Assembly: GCF_000004195.4 (NCBI RefSeq)
Contig: NC_030679.2
Span: 27,331,712 to 27,395,711, forward strand
Origin: Xenopus tropicalis
Taxonomy: Eukaryota > Chordata > Amphibia > Anura > Pipidae
Length of the DNA: 64,000 bases
Reading direction: 5' to 3'
This document shows positions 1-10,445 of the stretch, piece after piece. Each line of letters opens with the position of its first letter. The first letter of the stretch is position 1. The notes below the pieces were generated by a model. That model was not told where the DNA came from. It worked only from the letters and a program-made list of their open reading frames with translations, and did not search any database. The position numbers and the translations under genes are program-made.

Positions 1-1871
1 AAAAGACCAACAGTGATCTGAGTAAAACTCCAGAGCTTGTGTTAGAGAAACCTCTAGATCGTGAGACACAAAGCATTCATGAATTAATCCTAACAGCTTC
101 TGATGGGGGAAACCCCTTAAGGACTGGCACTGCTTTAATTAGGATTATTGTTACTGATTATAATGATAACTTACCTGTGTTCACTCAAGAAGTATATAAA
201 GTAAGTATAAGAGAAAATGCACCAATTAATTCTACTGTAATCATTTTAACTGCTACTGACAAAGATGAAGGTACAAATGCACAGATCACATATTCCATCA
301 GCAAAACATCAAAAAACAACTTTTATACCAGTATTTTTAATATAAATCCTGCAACAGGAGAAATTACAACAAAAGAAAATTTTAATTTTGAAAACAAAGA
401 ACATTATGAAATGTCAGTACAAGCAGAAGATGGAGGCGGCTTGGTAGCACAGTCAAAAGTTTTAATAGAAATTATGGATGAAAATGACAATGCCCCTGAG
501 ATATCCATTAGATCACTATCTACCCCTATTCCTGAGGACTCGGCTCCTGGCACTTTGATAGCACTGATTGAGGTTCATGACCAAGACTCTGGAGAAAATG
601 GAGAAGTTGAATGTCAGATAATTGGCCCATCACCCTTTCAGTTACTTTCATCCTCCAGTAGATACTACAAAATTGTAAATACAGGTTCTTTGGACAGAGA
701 ACTGGTACCATGGTACAATATCACAATTCTTGCTACAGACAGAGGATCTCCTCAACTTTCCACAATGAAATTCATCAAGCTGGATATATCAGATGTTAAC
801 GATAATCCACCAATGTTTGTAAAATCTACATTTGTTGCTTATTTGCCAGAAAACAATCTTCCGGGAGCTTCAATATACAGCATACATGCATCAGATCCTG
901 ATTATGGTAATAATGCTAAAATCATTTATTCAATTTCCAACATAAATACAGAGGATTTTCCTGTGTCTCCTTATTTCTCTATTAACATTGAGACTGGAGT
1001 TCTTTATGCTCAGCGATCATTTGATTATGAGCAGCACAAGGAGTTTCAAATGAATGTAAATGCTAAAGACAATGGATCTCCTCCTTTGAGTAGCAATGTC
1101 ACCTTGATTATCAACATAATAGATCAGAATGATAATGCGCCAAAAATCTTGTATCCATCAACAGAAAGTGGCGGTTCTCCTATTTATGAGATGGTCCCTT
1201 TTGCCTCAGTACAAGGTTCTTTAATAACAAAGGTTATCGCAGTGGATGCAGACTCCGGACATAACTCTTGGCTTTCTTACCATTTCATACAAATGTCAGA
1301 ACCCTCCCCCTTCAGCATTAGTCAGCATACGGGTGAAATTCGGACATCACGCATATTTCAGGAGAAGGATATTTTGAAACATAAGGTGGTCATTATGGTA
1401 AAAGACAATGGAGACCCTTCTCTTTCAACAACAGTTACATTAAGCCTTGTTGTGGGTGATCATTTTCCAGAAGTGGTTCCCAAACTCAATAACCAATTTA
1501 ATGATGGAGGGCCTTCTTCAATTATGCAAAACATGTACTTAATAATTGCACTGGCTCTAATTTCCTTGTTATTTATCATAGCTGTCATGTTGGTGATTAT
1601 ATCAAAATATAAAGAGTCAAAACCACCACCAGAATTTCCAACTTTAAACACAAATCTGTATTCCCAGTTTGACCCAAGGATGCTTTCCAATTACAACAAT
1701 GGGACTTTGAGTCTTCCCTATTCCTACAATGTTTGTGTAGCTCTGGATTCCTCTGAAAGTGATTTCAGTTTCCTAAAGCCCAATCAGAATGTCCCTGTAG
1801 AGAATCTTATTGATGCTGATGATTCGGGATTTGGAAATGAATGTGCAAAAGAGACTTTGTCAGCAATGGAG
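1..1871 (+). CDS. pcdhg: E1: clustered protocadherin variable exon, 5'-truncated by window edge
   Basis: This is the 3' part of a variable exon; the reading frame is open from the first base (codons start at position 3), so the signal peptide, EC1 and the start of EC2 lie outside the window. Visible from left to right are the rest of EC2 (LEKPLDRE, linker DYNDN), EC3 (linker DENDN), EC4 (VHDQDSGENG, linker DVNDN), EC5 (FDYEQHKEF, linker DQNDN), membrane-proximal EC6 (DADSGHNSW), a single transmembrane helix (YLIIALALISLLFIIAVMLV) and a cytoplasmic tail with PYSYNVCVALDSSESDF and NLIDADDSGFG. The exon ends GAG|GTGAGT at 1871/1872 in phase 0. If unspliced, the frame continues seven codons to a stop at 1893-1895. 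It is a cell-surface homophilic adhesion receptor by family. EC3 differs from E2-E4 (KNNFYTSIFNINPATGE). Gamma rather than alpha or beta is an inference from the donor and tail. Confidence 0.92.
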
Positions 1872-3146
1872 GTGAGTTATTTTAATAGCACCTAACTTAT
1901 AGCATTAGTTCAAGGCAATTACAATGTTATTTTTAAAATATTGAGGAAGATAAAAACATTTTAATTTTGTTTTAATAAATTCTAGACATAATCCACCACA
2001 TAAGTGAATTGACTCTAAAGTAGCATGCTTGCTTAGCCCACCCAATGGCTTGGTATACTAGCAATATTACTGTAGTGACACCCCAAAGATTTTCCTTAAA
2101 TACCAACACAAGTAAACACAGATTTAATACACTGGAACTAGGTTGAAAAGAAATTAATAGTTAAGTGAAAAAATATAAACAGATGGCAATTGTGATCAGT
2201 AAAATTTTTCACCAGGTTCCACCTCAGAAAAAAATCCATAGACTGTAATGGACACAAAAAAATGTCTGTGTTAAAAAAAAAAGTTGTGTAGAGAAAGTCA
2301 CCACAGAAAACACCCATTGACTTCAATGCTTTTAATGAATTTTTAGATGAAGTGACACAGGATAGATTCATTTATCTCTAGTCAGCAATAACAAATGTTG
2401 CACAATGCAACATAAATCATACTAGAATTTACTTTTTAATAACATGGTAAAAAAAAAACTGATATTAAATAAACAGGTGTTTGGAGGCTCCCCTAAGGTC
2501 CTAAAAGCTAGCAATGTTGGGGCCTTTAAACAGCAATTAACTTCAAGAATGTTTGAGCTTTTTAAGCTTTACCTGTATACTGTCACTTTAAATAAAGTTT
2601 TCATTAGATTCAAGGTAATGCAGTCACTTTGTGTTAGTCTGCAATAATAATCCCACATTGTCTTAGTGCAGTGTGTATCTTTTATTTTGTCTATTTTGTT
2701 CAATGTTTTGGTCTCCCACAGGGACCTTCATCAGGAGTAAAACACACATACACTCACACACACAAATATGTATATATATTGGTTACATGTATCTCAGTAC
2801 TACTGCACACTTACTACTAAGATATGAGACAAGAAAGTCTGATACTTTGCAATAATGTGTTTGGATGCCACAGGTCTCCCTTCTTAAAGTAACTGAGCTG
2901 GTGACTTGGAATGATTCTGGCTGGATTAGTCTGCTCCCCAATCTGTGCAGGGGAATCTCACACTGGCCTATAGCAGCAAATCTCCAGCAGCTCCCAGCAG
3001 ACTTTTTTCTCAGATGCACCTCCTTCTCTCTCCTCTCTCCCCCCACTTCCTTTAGGAGATTTCTATTTCCACACTTCCTTTAGATAGCTCTGCCTCTGGA
3101 ATCTGTAGTCAGTTATTTATATATAAAACGTGTAGGACCACACTTA

Positions 3147-3604
3147 GGGGCTGATTTACTTACCCACGAACGGGTCGAATGGAGTCCGATTGCGTTTTTT
3201 TCGTAATGATCGGTACTTTGCGATTTTTTCGTATGTTTTGCGATTTTTTCGGATTCTTTACGAATTTTTCGTTACCAATACGATTTTTGCGTAAAAACGC
3301 GAGTTTTCCTATCCATTACGAAAGTTGCGTAAAAAGTTGCGCATTTTTCGTTGCGTTAAAACTTACGCGAAAAATGCGCAACTTTTCGCGTAAGTTTTAA
3401 CGCTACGCAAAATGCGCAACTTTTTACGCAACTTTCGTAATGGATAGGAAAACTCGCGTTTTTACGCAAAAATCGTATTGGTAACGAAAAATTCGTACAG
3501 AATCCGAAAAAATCGCAAAACATACGAAAAAGTCGCAAAATGTTCGTTTTCAAGTCGGAACTTTTCCAATTCAGGTCGGATTCGTGGGTTAGTAAATCAG
3601 CCCC
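3147..3604. mobile_element. Foldback MITE, PIF/Harbinger-like (TTA target-site duplication)
   Basis: The element starts GGGGCTGATTTACT and ends AGTAAATCAGCCCC, exact inverted termini, and is flanked by TTA on both sides (3144-3146 and 3605-3607). Most of it is one long imperfect inverted repeat rich in 'acgaaaaa', 'ttgcgtaaaa' and 'gcgcaacttttt' motifs, with the centre near 3370-3390. The sister units after E2 (near 9662) and E3 (near 16360) have the uninterrupted site 'cacttagatgag' or a close variant, so the element inserted after those units separated. A 3-bp TTA duplication fits PIF/Harbinger. It has no coding capacity. Confidence 0.8.
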
Positions 3605-3800
3605 TTAGATGACATTTTCTATGTTTTCTATGTTTTCTTTGTACATTTTTTCTATGAGAAAATGAGAATTTGTGTCTCCTTAATAAAGTGAAAACTTTTT
3701 TGTGGATAGATCATTTTTGCTATAAGGCAAGCAGTATTAAACTATGGCACAGGATCTGACGGGTCTGCATAATCCCCTTTAGTAATGTGATTCCTTACTT

Positions 3801-4023
3801 TAGTGATGAGCAAAATATTTAGGCAGGCATGGATTTGCGCTGAATTTCCACATTTTGCCATTGGTGGATTTTTTCGTAAAATGAGTGCAAAATGTCATTA
3901 TTTTGATGCACACAACTTTTTTTTCTTACGCGGCGTTAGGCGGCATTTTTGCTGTTTTTTTGCTTTTTCAAAAATTCACAAATTTTCAAGCAAAGCGAGA
4001 CAGGACAGATTCACTCACCACTA
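3801..4023. mobile_element. MITE with 'tagtgatgag' termini
   Basis: The left end reads tagtgatgagcaaaat and the right end gacagattcactcaccacta; the termini are inverted relatives. Related copies occur at about 9840-10023, 16560-16797 and 51253-51553. The first three occupy equivalent places in the duplicated units, so this insertion predates the unit duplication. The family resembles a common Xenopus repeat, which is recognition from memory and unchecked. Confidence 0.6.
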
Positions 4024-4261
4024 CTTATCATACAATAGAAAGTAGCAATTAAAATGAGCTGCAAAATGTAACCATTTTTGGGTCACAAAACTGATCTTAA
4101 TCTGGATACCCTGGAAAAATTAAGAAGCAAGGGGTTTTGTAATGAAAGTGTCAGTTTGCTCAGGTCTCAGTTTGTACAGCATAATAACCAATAAGTAGGT
4201 TGTATTTAATGATTTATTAATATTAATAATGTATTATTGTTTGTACCAGGTATCATAAACC

Positions 4262-4382
4262 ATAGCTACCAAACAGCAGGTACTATTAACTGGGCTCCAG
4301 TGCTGGGCTCCTTGGTTTGATTCCAGTCAGAGCAACATCTGCAAGCAGAATTCATGTATCTGTGTCTTTGTCGATTTCTTCC
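4262..4382 (+). repeat. SINE/L2-tail-like repeat fragment
   Basis: The segment contains 'ggtttgattccagtcagagc' and 'catctgcaagcagaattcat', the hallmark phrase of a repeat common in amphibian and fish DNA. Sister copies are at 10256-10445, 22477-22791 and 33240-33460. This copy is cut short at its right end by the palindrome that begins at 4383. Confidence 0.55.
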
Positions 4383-4495
4383 AAGTAAACAAAAGGAATT
4401 CTGGGAATGAATTCCAAACTTCTAAAAAAAATCCCATGTAAATGGGATTTTTTTAGCAGTTTGGAATTCAATCCCAGAATTCCTTTTGTTTACTT
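4383..4495. repeat. 113-bp near-perfect palindrome (cruciform-capable, MITE-like)
   Basis: The left arm starts aagtaaacaaaaggaattct and the right arm ends agaattccttttgtttactt. The arms meet in 'atcccatgtaaatgggat' near 4432-4449, leaving only a few unpaired bases. The equivalent place in the next unit (after 10380) lacks it, so it is a unit-specific insertion. No target-site duplication was established. Confidence 0.7.
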
Positions 4496-5431
4496 GTATC
4501 TGTATGAGGCAGTCTCCTCAACCGTATTGATTTGTTTGTGTAACCACATGGTGACTCCACCTAAGTTGAGCAGAAAACTCTGCACTACTATGATGTATAT
4601 GGTCTGTAGTTGGGAATCTGATCAGCTTTTATCCTGTCTTCTGCTTTTAAACCAAGTGGGTCAGCTTAATGAAATTAAATGAAACACATGTTTTACAAGA
4701 AATGGAAGAAAATATGGACCAACAAATATTCTTATACTACATTCATTGTAACTATTTTTAATGGGGTAATTGTCTTTTGAAACACAAAACTATACCCCCT
4801 ACTATGTAGGTCTCTATTAAAATATATTGCATAAAGCAACTCATTTGTAAGGCCCTGCTTCTTCTAAATAAACTGTTTTCAGAGATATACACTTTTTTTA
4901 GTAGTATGTGCCATTGGGTAATCCTAAGTAGAAAACTGCCATTTTAACACGTTTTGCATAATTTAGTCTTTGTCACAAATTGCACTTTTAACACATATAG
5001 CATAAAGGCCAAATAATAAAACATTATTAAACACCAGATAGGTTAAGCTAACACACAATATGGGGCAGATATATTATTATTTACAGTTGCAATTTTGACA
5101 ACATTTGTGCAAACTGCATGATAGAATCATAATCACAGTTTTTTCTGTGACTTATCAAACAACACCTTTACAGAGAAAATATGAAAATCTATTCAGCATT
5201 TTAATAACCTAATAATCATGTTTTTCTGCAACTGTATTTTCTCATCTTGATTTTAACACAATTTGAGATTTTTATTTGATGTGAAATAAAGGAAAACAAT
5301 TGTGTTTATTCTCAAATATCAATAAATTTGCCCTTATGGGTTTATAACCTGAACTAATATTTAATTTAAAAATATGAATTTTATTTTTAAAACTATGCTG
5401 CTTATAGTAAAAGTACAGTGAATTTGCTTCT

Positions 5432-5482
5432 CAGTGCTGCAGTACCAAATTTGCACCTCAGAGCGCCGCTGTTCACCAATAA
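5432..5482 (+). promoter_or_regulatory. CSE / CGCT-box promoter element of E2
   Basis: The core CCTCAGAGCGCCGCTG lies at 5456-5471, preceded by cagtgctgcagtaccaaatt and followed by ttcaccaataag. It sits 178 bp upstream of the E2 start codon. In mammals this element sits at variable-exon promoters and binds CTCF; that role is inferred here from sequence and position. Confidence 0.88.
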
Positions 5483-5633
5483 GTAGAATCGTTCTCATAC
5501 TAAATACCACTGCAGAACAGGAAGAAGAAAAACATTCTCAGGATTATTTTCATGAAGAAAGGGGATTGTATTTGACTCCTCAATGGAATACATTTTACTT
5601 CTAGGAAGATTTCATATACTAAAAAAAGCTGAG

Positions 5634-8045
5634 ATGAAAAACCAAAAGACATACAAGGGATACAAATGGCAAGTAACATTTTTATTCTTATTCTCATGGC
5701 TTTGTCATTCAGTCTCTGGGCAGCTTCATTATTCTATTGCTGAAGAACTGGGAAAAGATGCTGTTATTGCAAATATTGTGAATGATCTTGGACTGGATAT
5801 TAAAGAGGTTATATCTCGGAAGTTTAGTATTGTTTCCCATGTTACAGAAAAATATTTGTCTGTAAATTTAGAAAATGGAAACCTCTATGTAAAGGACAGA
5901 ATAGACAGAGAGAGACTGTGTCGGACAGCACCTTCCTGCTTCCTAACCTTTGATGCAGTAGTTGAAAATCCCTTAAATATTTTCAGTGTCAAAATTGAAA
6001 TTCAGGATATAAATGATAATGCTCCAGTTTTTTTTCCTGAAGTTTTCAGTTTAAAAATGATTGAACTAACACCACCGGGAACCCATTTGGTTTTACAACA
6101 AGCAGAAGATCCAGATATTGGCATTAATGCTGTTCAGTCATACAGACTCAGTGACAATCAGTATTTCAGACTAAATGAAAAGACCAACAGTGATCTGAGT
6201 AAAACCCCAGAGCTTGTGTTAGAGAAACCTCTAGATCGTGAGACACAAAGCATTCATGAATTAATCCTAACAGCTTCTGATGGGGGAAACCCCTTAAGGA
6301 CTGGCACTGCTTTAATTAGGATTATTGTTACTGATTCCAATGACAACTTACCTGTGTTCACTCAAGAAGTATATAAAGTAAGTATAAGTGAAAATGCACC
6401 AATTAATTCTACTGTAATCATTTTAACTGCTACTGACAAAGATGAAGGCACAAATGCACAGATCACATATTCCATCAGCAAAACATCAGAAAACTTTTTT
6501 ACTAGTATTTTTAATATAAATCATATAACTGGAGAAATCACAACAAAAGAAAGTTTGAATTTTGAAAACACAAAACATTATGAAATGTCAGTACAAGCAG
6601 AAGATGGAGGCGGCTTGGTAGCACAGTCCAAAGTTGTAATAGAAATTATGGATGAAAATGACAATGCCCCTAAGATATCCATAAGATCACTATCTACCCC
6701 TATTCCTGAGGACTCGGCTCCTGGCACTTTGATAGCACTGATTGAGGTTCATGATCAAGACTCTGGAGAAAATGGAGAAGTTGACTGTCAGATAATTGGC
6801 CCATCACCCTTTCAGTTACTTTCATCCTCCAGTAGATACTACAAAATTGTAAATACAGGTTCTTTGGACAGAGAGCTGGTACCATGGTACAATATCACAA
6901 TTCTTGCTACAGACAGAGGATCTCCACAACTTTCTACAATGAAATTCATCAAGCTGGATATATCAGATGTTAACGATAATCCACCAATGTTTGTAAAATC
7001 GTCATTTGTTGCCTATTTTCCAGAAAACAATCTTCCGGGAGCTTCAATATACAAAATACAAGCATCAGATCCAGATGCTGGTGATAATGCTAAAATCATT
7101 TATTCAATTTCCAATATAAATACAGAGGATTTTCCTGTGTCTCCTTATTTCTCTATTAACATTGAGACTGGAGTTCTTTATGCTCAGCGATCATTTGATT
7201 ATGAGCAGCACAAGGAGTTTCAAATGCAAGTCAGTGCTAAAGACAATGGATCTCCACCTTTGAGTAGCAATGTCACCTTGATTATCCACATAATAGATCA
7301 GAATGATAATGCGCCAAAAATCTTGTATCCATCAACAGAAAGTGGTGGTTCTCCTTTTTTTGAGATGGTCCCTTTTGCCTCAGAGCAAGGTTCTTTAATA
7401 ACAAAGGTTATCGCAGTGGATGCAGACTCCGGACATAACTCTTGGCTTTCTTACCATTTCATACATATGTCAGAACCCTCCCCCTTCAGCATTAGCCAGC
7501 ATACGGGTGAAATCCGGACATCACGCATATTTCATGAGAAAGATATTTCAAAACATAAGGTGGTCATTATGGTAAAAGACAATGGGGACCCTTCTCTCTC
7601 AGTAACAGTCACCTTAAGCATTTATGTGGGTGATCATTTTCAGCAAGTGGTTCCCCAACTCAATAACCAATTTAATGATGAACAGCAAACATCAAATATG
7701 CATAATATATACTTAGTAATTGCACTGGCTCTAATTTCCTTGTTATTTATCATAACTGTCATGTTGGTGATTATATCAAAATATAAAGAGTCAAAACCAA
7801 CACCGGAATGTCCAACTTTAAACACAAATCTGTATTCCCAATTTGACCCAAGGATGCTTTCCAATTACAATAATGGGACTTTGAGTCTTCCCTACTCCTA
7901 CAATGTTTGTGTAGCTCTGGATTCCTCTGAAAGTGATTTCAGTTTCCTAAAGCCCAATCAGAATGTCCCTGTAGAGAATCTTATCGATGCGGATGATTCA
8001 GGACTTGGAAATGAAAGTTCAAAAGAGACTTTGTCAGCAGTGGAG
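5634..8045 (+). CDS. pcdhg: E2: clustered protocadherin variable exon (complete, 804 codons)
   Basis: From ATG 5634: signal peptide 1-29 (cut before QLHYS), EC1 about 30-131 (DINDN 125-129), EC2 to DSNDN 234-238, EC3 to DENDN 340-344, EC4 to DVNDN 445-449, EC5 to DQNDN 555-559, EC6 to about 685, transmembrane helix about 692-715, cytoplasmic segment 716-804 ending SKETLSAVE. The exon ends GAG|GTGAGT in phase 0, to be joined to constant exons outside the window. I chose ATG 5634 because every sister exon aligns from there (MK...W QV); an in-frame ATG at 5583 would add 17 residues ahead of the signal peptide. Intron read-through would give about 22 extra residues before a stop at 8112-8114. Closest relatives are E1, E3 and E4. 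By family it is a homophilic neuronal adhesion receptor. Confidence 0.94.
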
Positions 8046-8282
8046 GTGAGTTATTCTAATATTAGCTATATATGGACTTATGTTTGCTGTAGTCTTACAT
8101 CAAGGGAGTTATGAGTTATAATTTCCAAACAATATCATCTAAAAATTTAAAAATATTATAGCGTTTATATCATAATTTAATTTTCCAATAAATGAGCAGT
8201 ATGCTCCATTGTGAATGGGCTCCAAAAGTTGGATGTTGATTTAATTGAGTCTTTTTGTGTCTGTTCTTTTTAAATTCCAATT

Positions 8283-8307
8283 AAAAGAGACTTTGTCAGC
8301 AGTGGAG
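8283..8307 (+). pseudogene. Ghost exon end with second splice donor behind E2
   Basis: This 25-bp stretch reads aaaagagactttgtcagcag then tggag and is followed by GTGAGTTATTTTAATAGCAC. It repeats the last codons of a variable exon together with the start of the E1-type intron, about 260 bp after the true E2 donor. The frame from E2 is already closed by a stop at 8112-8114, so this donor could not extend the receptor in frame. It looks like a recombination scar. Confidence 0.8.
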
Positions 8308-9839
8308 GTGAGTTATTTTAATAGCACTTAACAGAATTTAATAAATAGTACTTTTTCTTTATTGGGAGCTATAAATGTGCTTTGTGCTATAGAATTAGTT
8401 CAAGGCAATTACAATGTCATTTTTAAAATATTGAGGAAGATAAAAACATTTTAATTTTGTTTTAATAAATTCTAGACATAATTCACCACATAAGTGAATT
8501 GACTCTAAAGTAGCATGCCTGCGTAACCCACCTAAAGGTATGGCTTGGTATACTAACAATTTTACTATAGTGACACCCCAAAGATTTTCCGTAAATATCA
8601 ACACAAGTAGAAAGTAAACCCAGATTTATTACACTGGAACTAGGTTGAAAAGAAATTAATAGTTAAATGAAAACAATATACAGATGGCAGTCGTGATCAG
8701 GAAAATTTTTCGCCAGGTTCCACCTCAGAAAAAAATCCATAGACTCTAACGGACACGCACAAAAAGTTGCGTGTTAAAAAAAGTTGTGCAGAGAAAGTCA
8801 CCACAGAAAACACCCATTGACTTCTATGCTTTTCATGAACGTGTGCCGTTTTGCAAATTTTTAGATGAAGTGACACAGGATAGATTCATTCATCTCTCGT
8901 CAGCAATAACGAATGTTGCGCAATGCAACATAAACCATACTAGCATTTCCATTTTAATAACATGGTAAAAAAAACTGTTATTAAATTTGCAGGTGTCTTG
9001 CCTAAGATCCTAAAAGCTAGCAATGTTGGGGCCCTTAAACAGCAATTAACTTCCAGAATGTTTGAGCTTTGTAAGCTTTAATGGTATACTGTTACTTTAA
9101 ATACAGTTATCATTTGATTCTAGGTAATGCAGTCACTGTACCCCACTTTGTGTTAGTCAGCAATAATAATCCCACATTGGCTTAGTGCAGTGTGTATCTT
9201 TTATTTTGTCTATTTTGTTCAATGTTTTGGTCTCCCACAGGGACCTTCATCAGAAGTCAAATACACACAAACACACATATGTATATATATATTGGTTTCA
9301 TGTATCTCAGTACTACTGCACACTTACTACTGAGATATGAGACAAGAAAGTCTGATACTTTGCAATAATGTGTTTGGAGGCCACAGGTCTCCCTTCTAAA
9401 CTTAAAGTAACTGAGCTGGTGACTTGGAATGATTCTGGCTGGATTACAGTCTGCTCCCCAATCTGTGCAGGGGAATCTCACACTGGCCTATAGCAGCAAA
9501 TCTCCAGCAGCTCCCAGCAGACTTTTTTCTCAGATGCACCTCCTTCTCTCTCCCCCCTCCCCCCACTTCCTTTAGGAGATTTCTATTTTCACACTTCCTC
9601 TACAGAGCTCTGCCCCTGGAATCTGTAGTCAGTTATTTACAGATAAAACCTGTAGGACCACAATTAGATGAGATTTTTCTATGTTTTCTTTGTACATATT
9701 TTCTAAAATAAAATTCTAAAATGAGAATTTGTGTCTCCTTAATAAAGTGAAAACTTTTTTGTGGATAGATCATTTTTGCTATAAGGCAAGCAGTCTTCTA
9801 CTATGGGACAGGATGCGAAGGGTCTGCATAATCTGTAAA

Positions 9840-10023
9840 AAATTGTCACACGTGTGCAAAAAATGACGCATATCAAAGCAATTTGTTATGCATATCATTA
9901 TTTTGACACACACAATAATTTTTTTTTGAGGCATGTCATTTTTGCTGTTTTGCTAATTTTTCGCTGTTTTAAAGATTTGCAAATTTTCAGGCAAAGCAAG
10001 ACGGGACAGATTCACTCATCACT
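9840..10023. mobile_element. Partial 'tagtgatgag' MITE (sister of 3801-4023)
   Basis: Only the right part is clear: 'aaattttcaggcaaagcaag' followed by 'acgggacagattcactcatc'. The left end is lost or too diverged to place. Confidence 0.45.
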
Positions 10024-10255
10024 GCTTACCGTACAATAGAAAGTAACAATTAAACTGAGCTGCATACTGTAAGCATTTTTGGGTCACAAAACTGATTTCT
10101 GCATCTTAATTTGGATACCCTGAAAAAATTAAGACACACTGGGTTTTGTCTCAGTTTGCTCAGGTCTTGTACAGCATAGTAACCAATAAGCAGGTAGCAA
10201 ATAAGTATGTATTAATATTAATAATGTATTATTATTTGTACCAGGTATCGTAACC

Positions 10256-10445
10256 CATAGCAACCAAACAGCAGGTACCATTAACTTACACTTGTGTAGC
10301 CTTCCAGTGCTGGGCTCCTTGGTTTGATTCCAGTCAGAGCACCATCTGCAAGGAGAGTTCATGTGTCTGTGTCTTTGTTGGTTTGCTCCAGTTTTTCTCT
10401 CATGTTCCAAAAACAAACAGGCAGGTTACAATAATTTGATCCAGA
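10256..10445 (+). repeat. SINE/L2-tail-like repeat
   Basis: It contains ttggtttgattccagtcaga, 'gcaccatctgcaaggagagt' and, further on, 'aaaacaaacaggcaggttac', in the order seen in the more complete copy at 22477-22791. Confidence 0.6.

Larger units (their letters stand above)
1872..5431. other. Intergenic/intronic DNA E1-E2, no gene; duplicated repeat unit
   Basis: No coding exon was found. The stretch is the first copy of an intergenic unit repeated after E2 and E3: matching landmarks are 'gttcaaggcaattacaatg' (1909, 8399, 14963) and 'gacttggaatgattctggct' (2902, 9421, 15841). It holds a Harbinger-like foldback element (3147-3604), a 'tagtgatgag' MITE (3801-4023), a SINE-like piece (4262-4382), a 113-bp palindrome (4383-4495) and CA/TA simple sequence near 2740-2785. 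The open frames inside the foldback are products of its palindromic sequence. Confidence 0.8.

Noticed and set aside
3179..3553. Two similar open frames on opposite strands near 3179-3400 and 3356-3553
   Set aside because: They are the two arms of the foldback element read from either side, not genes.
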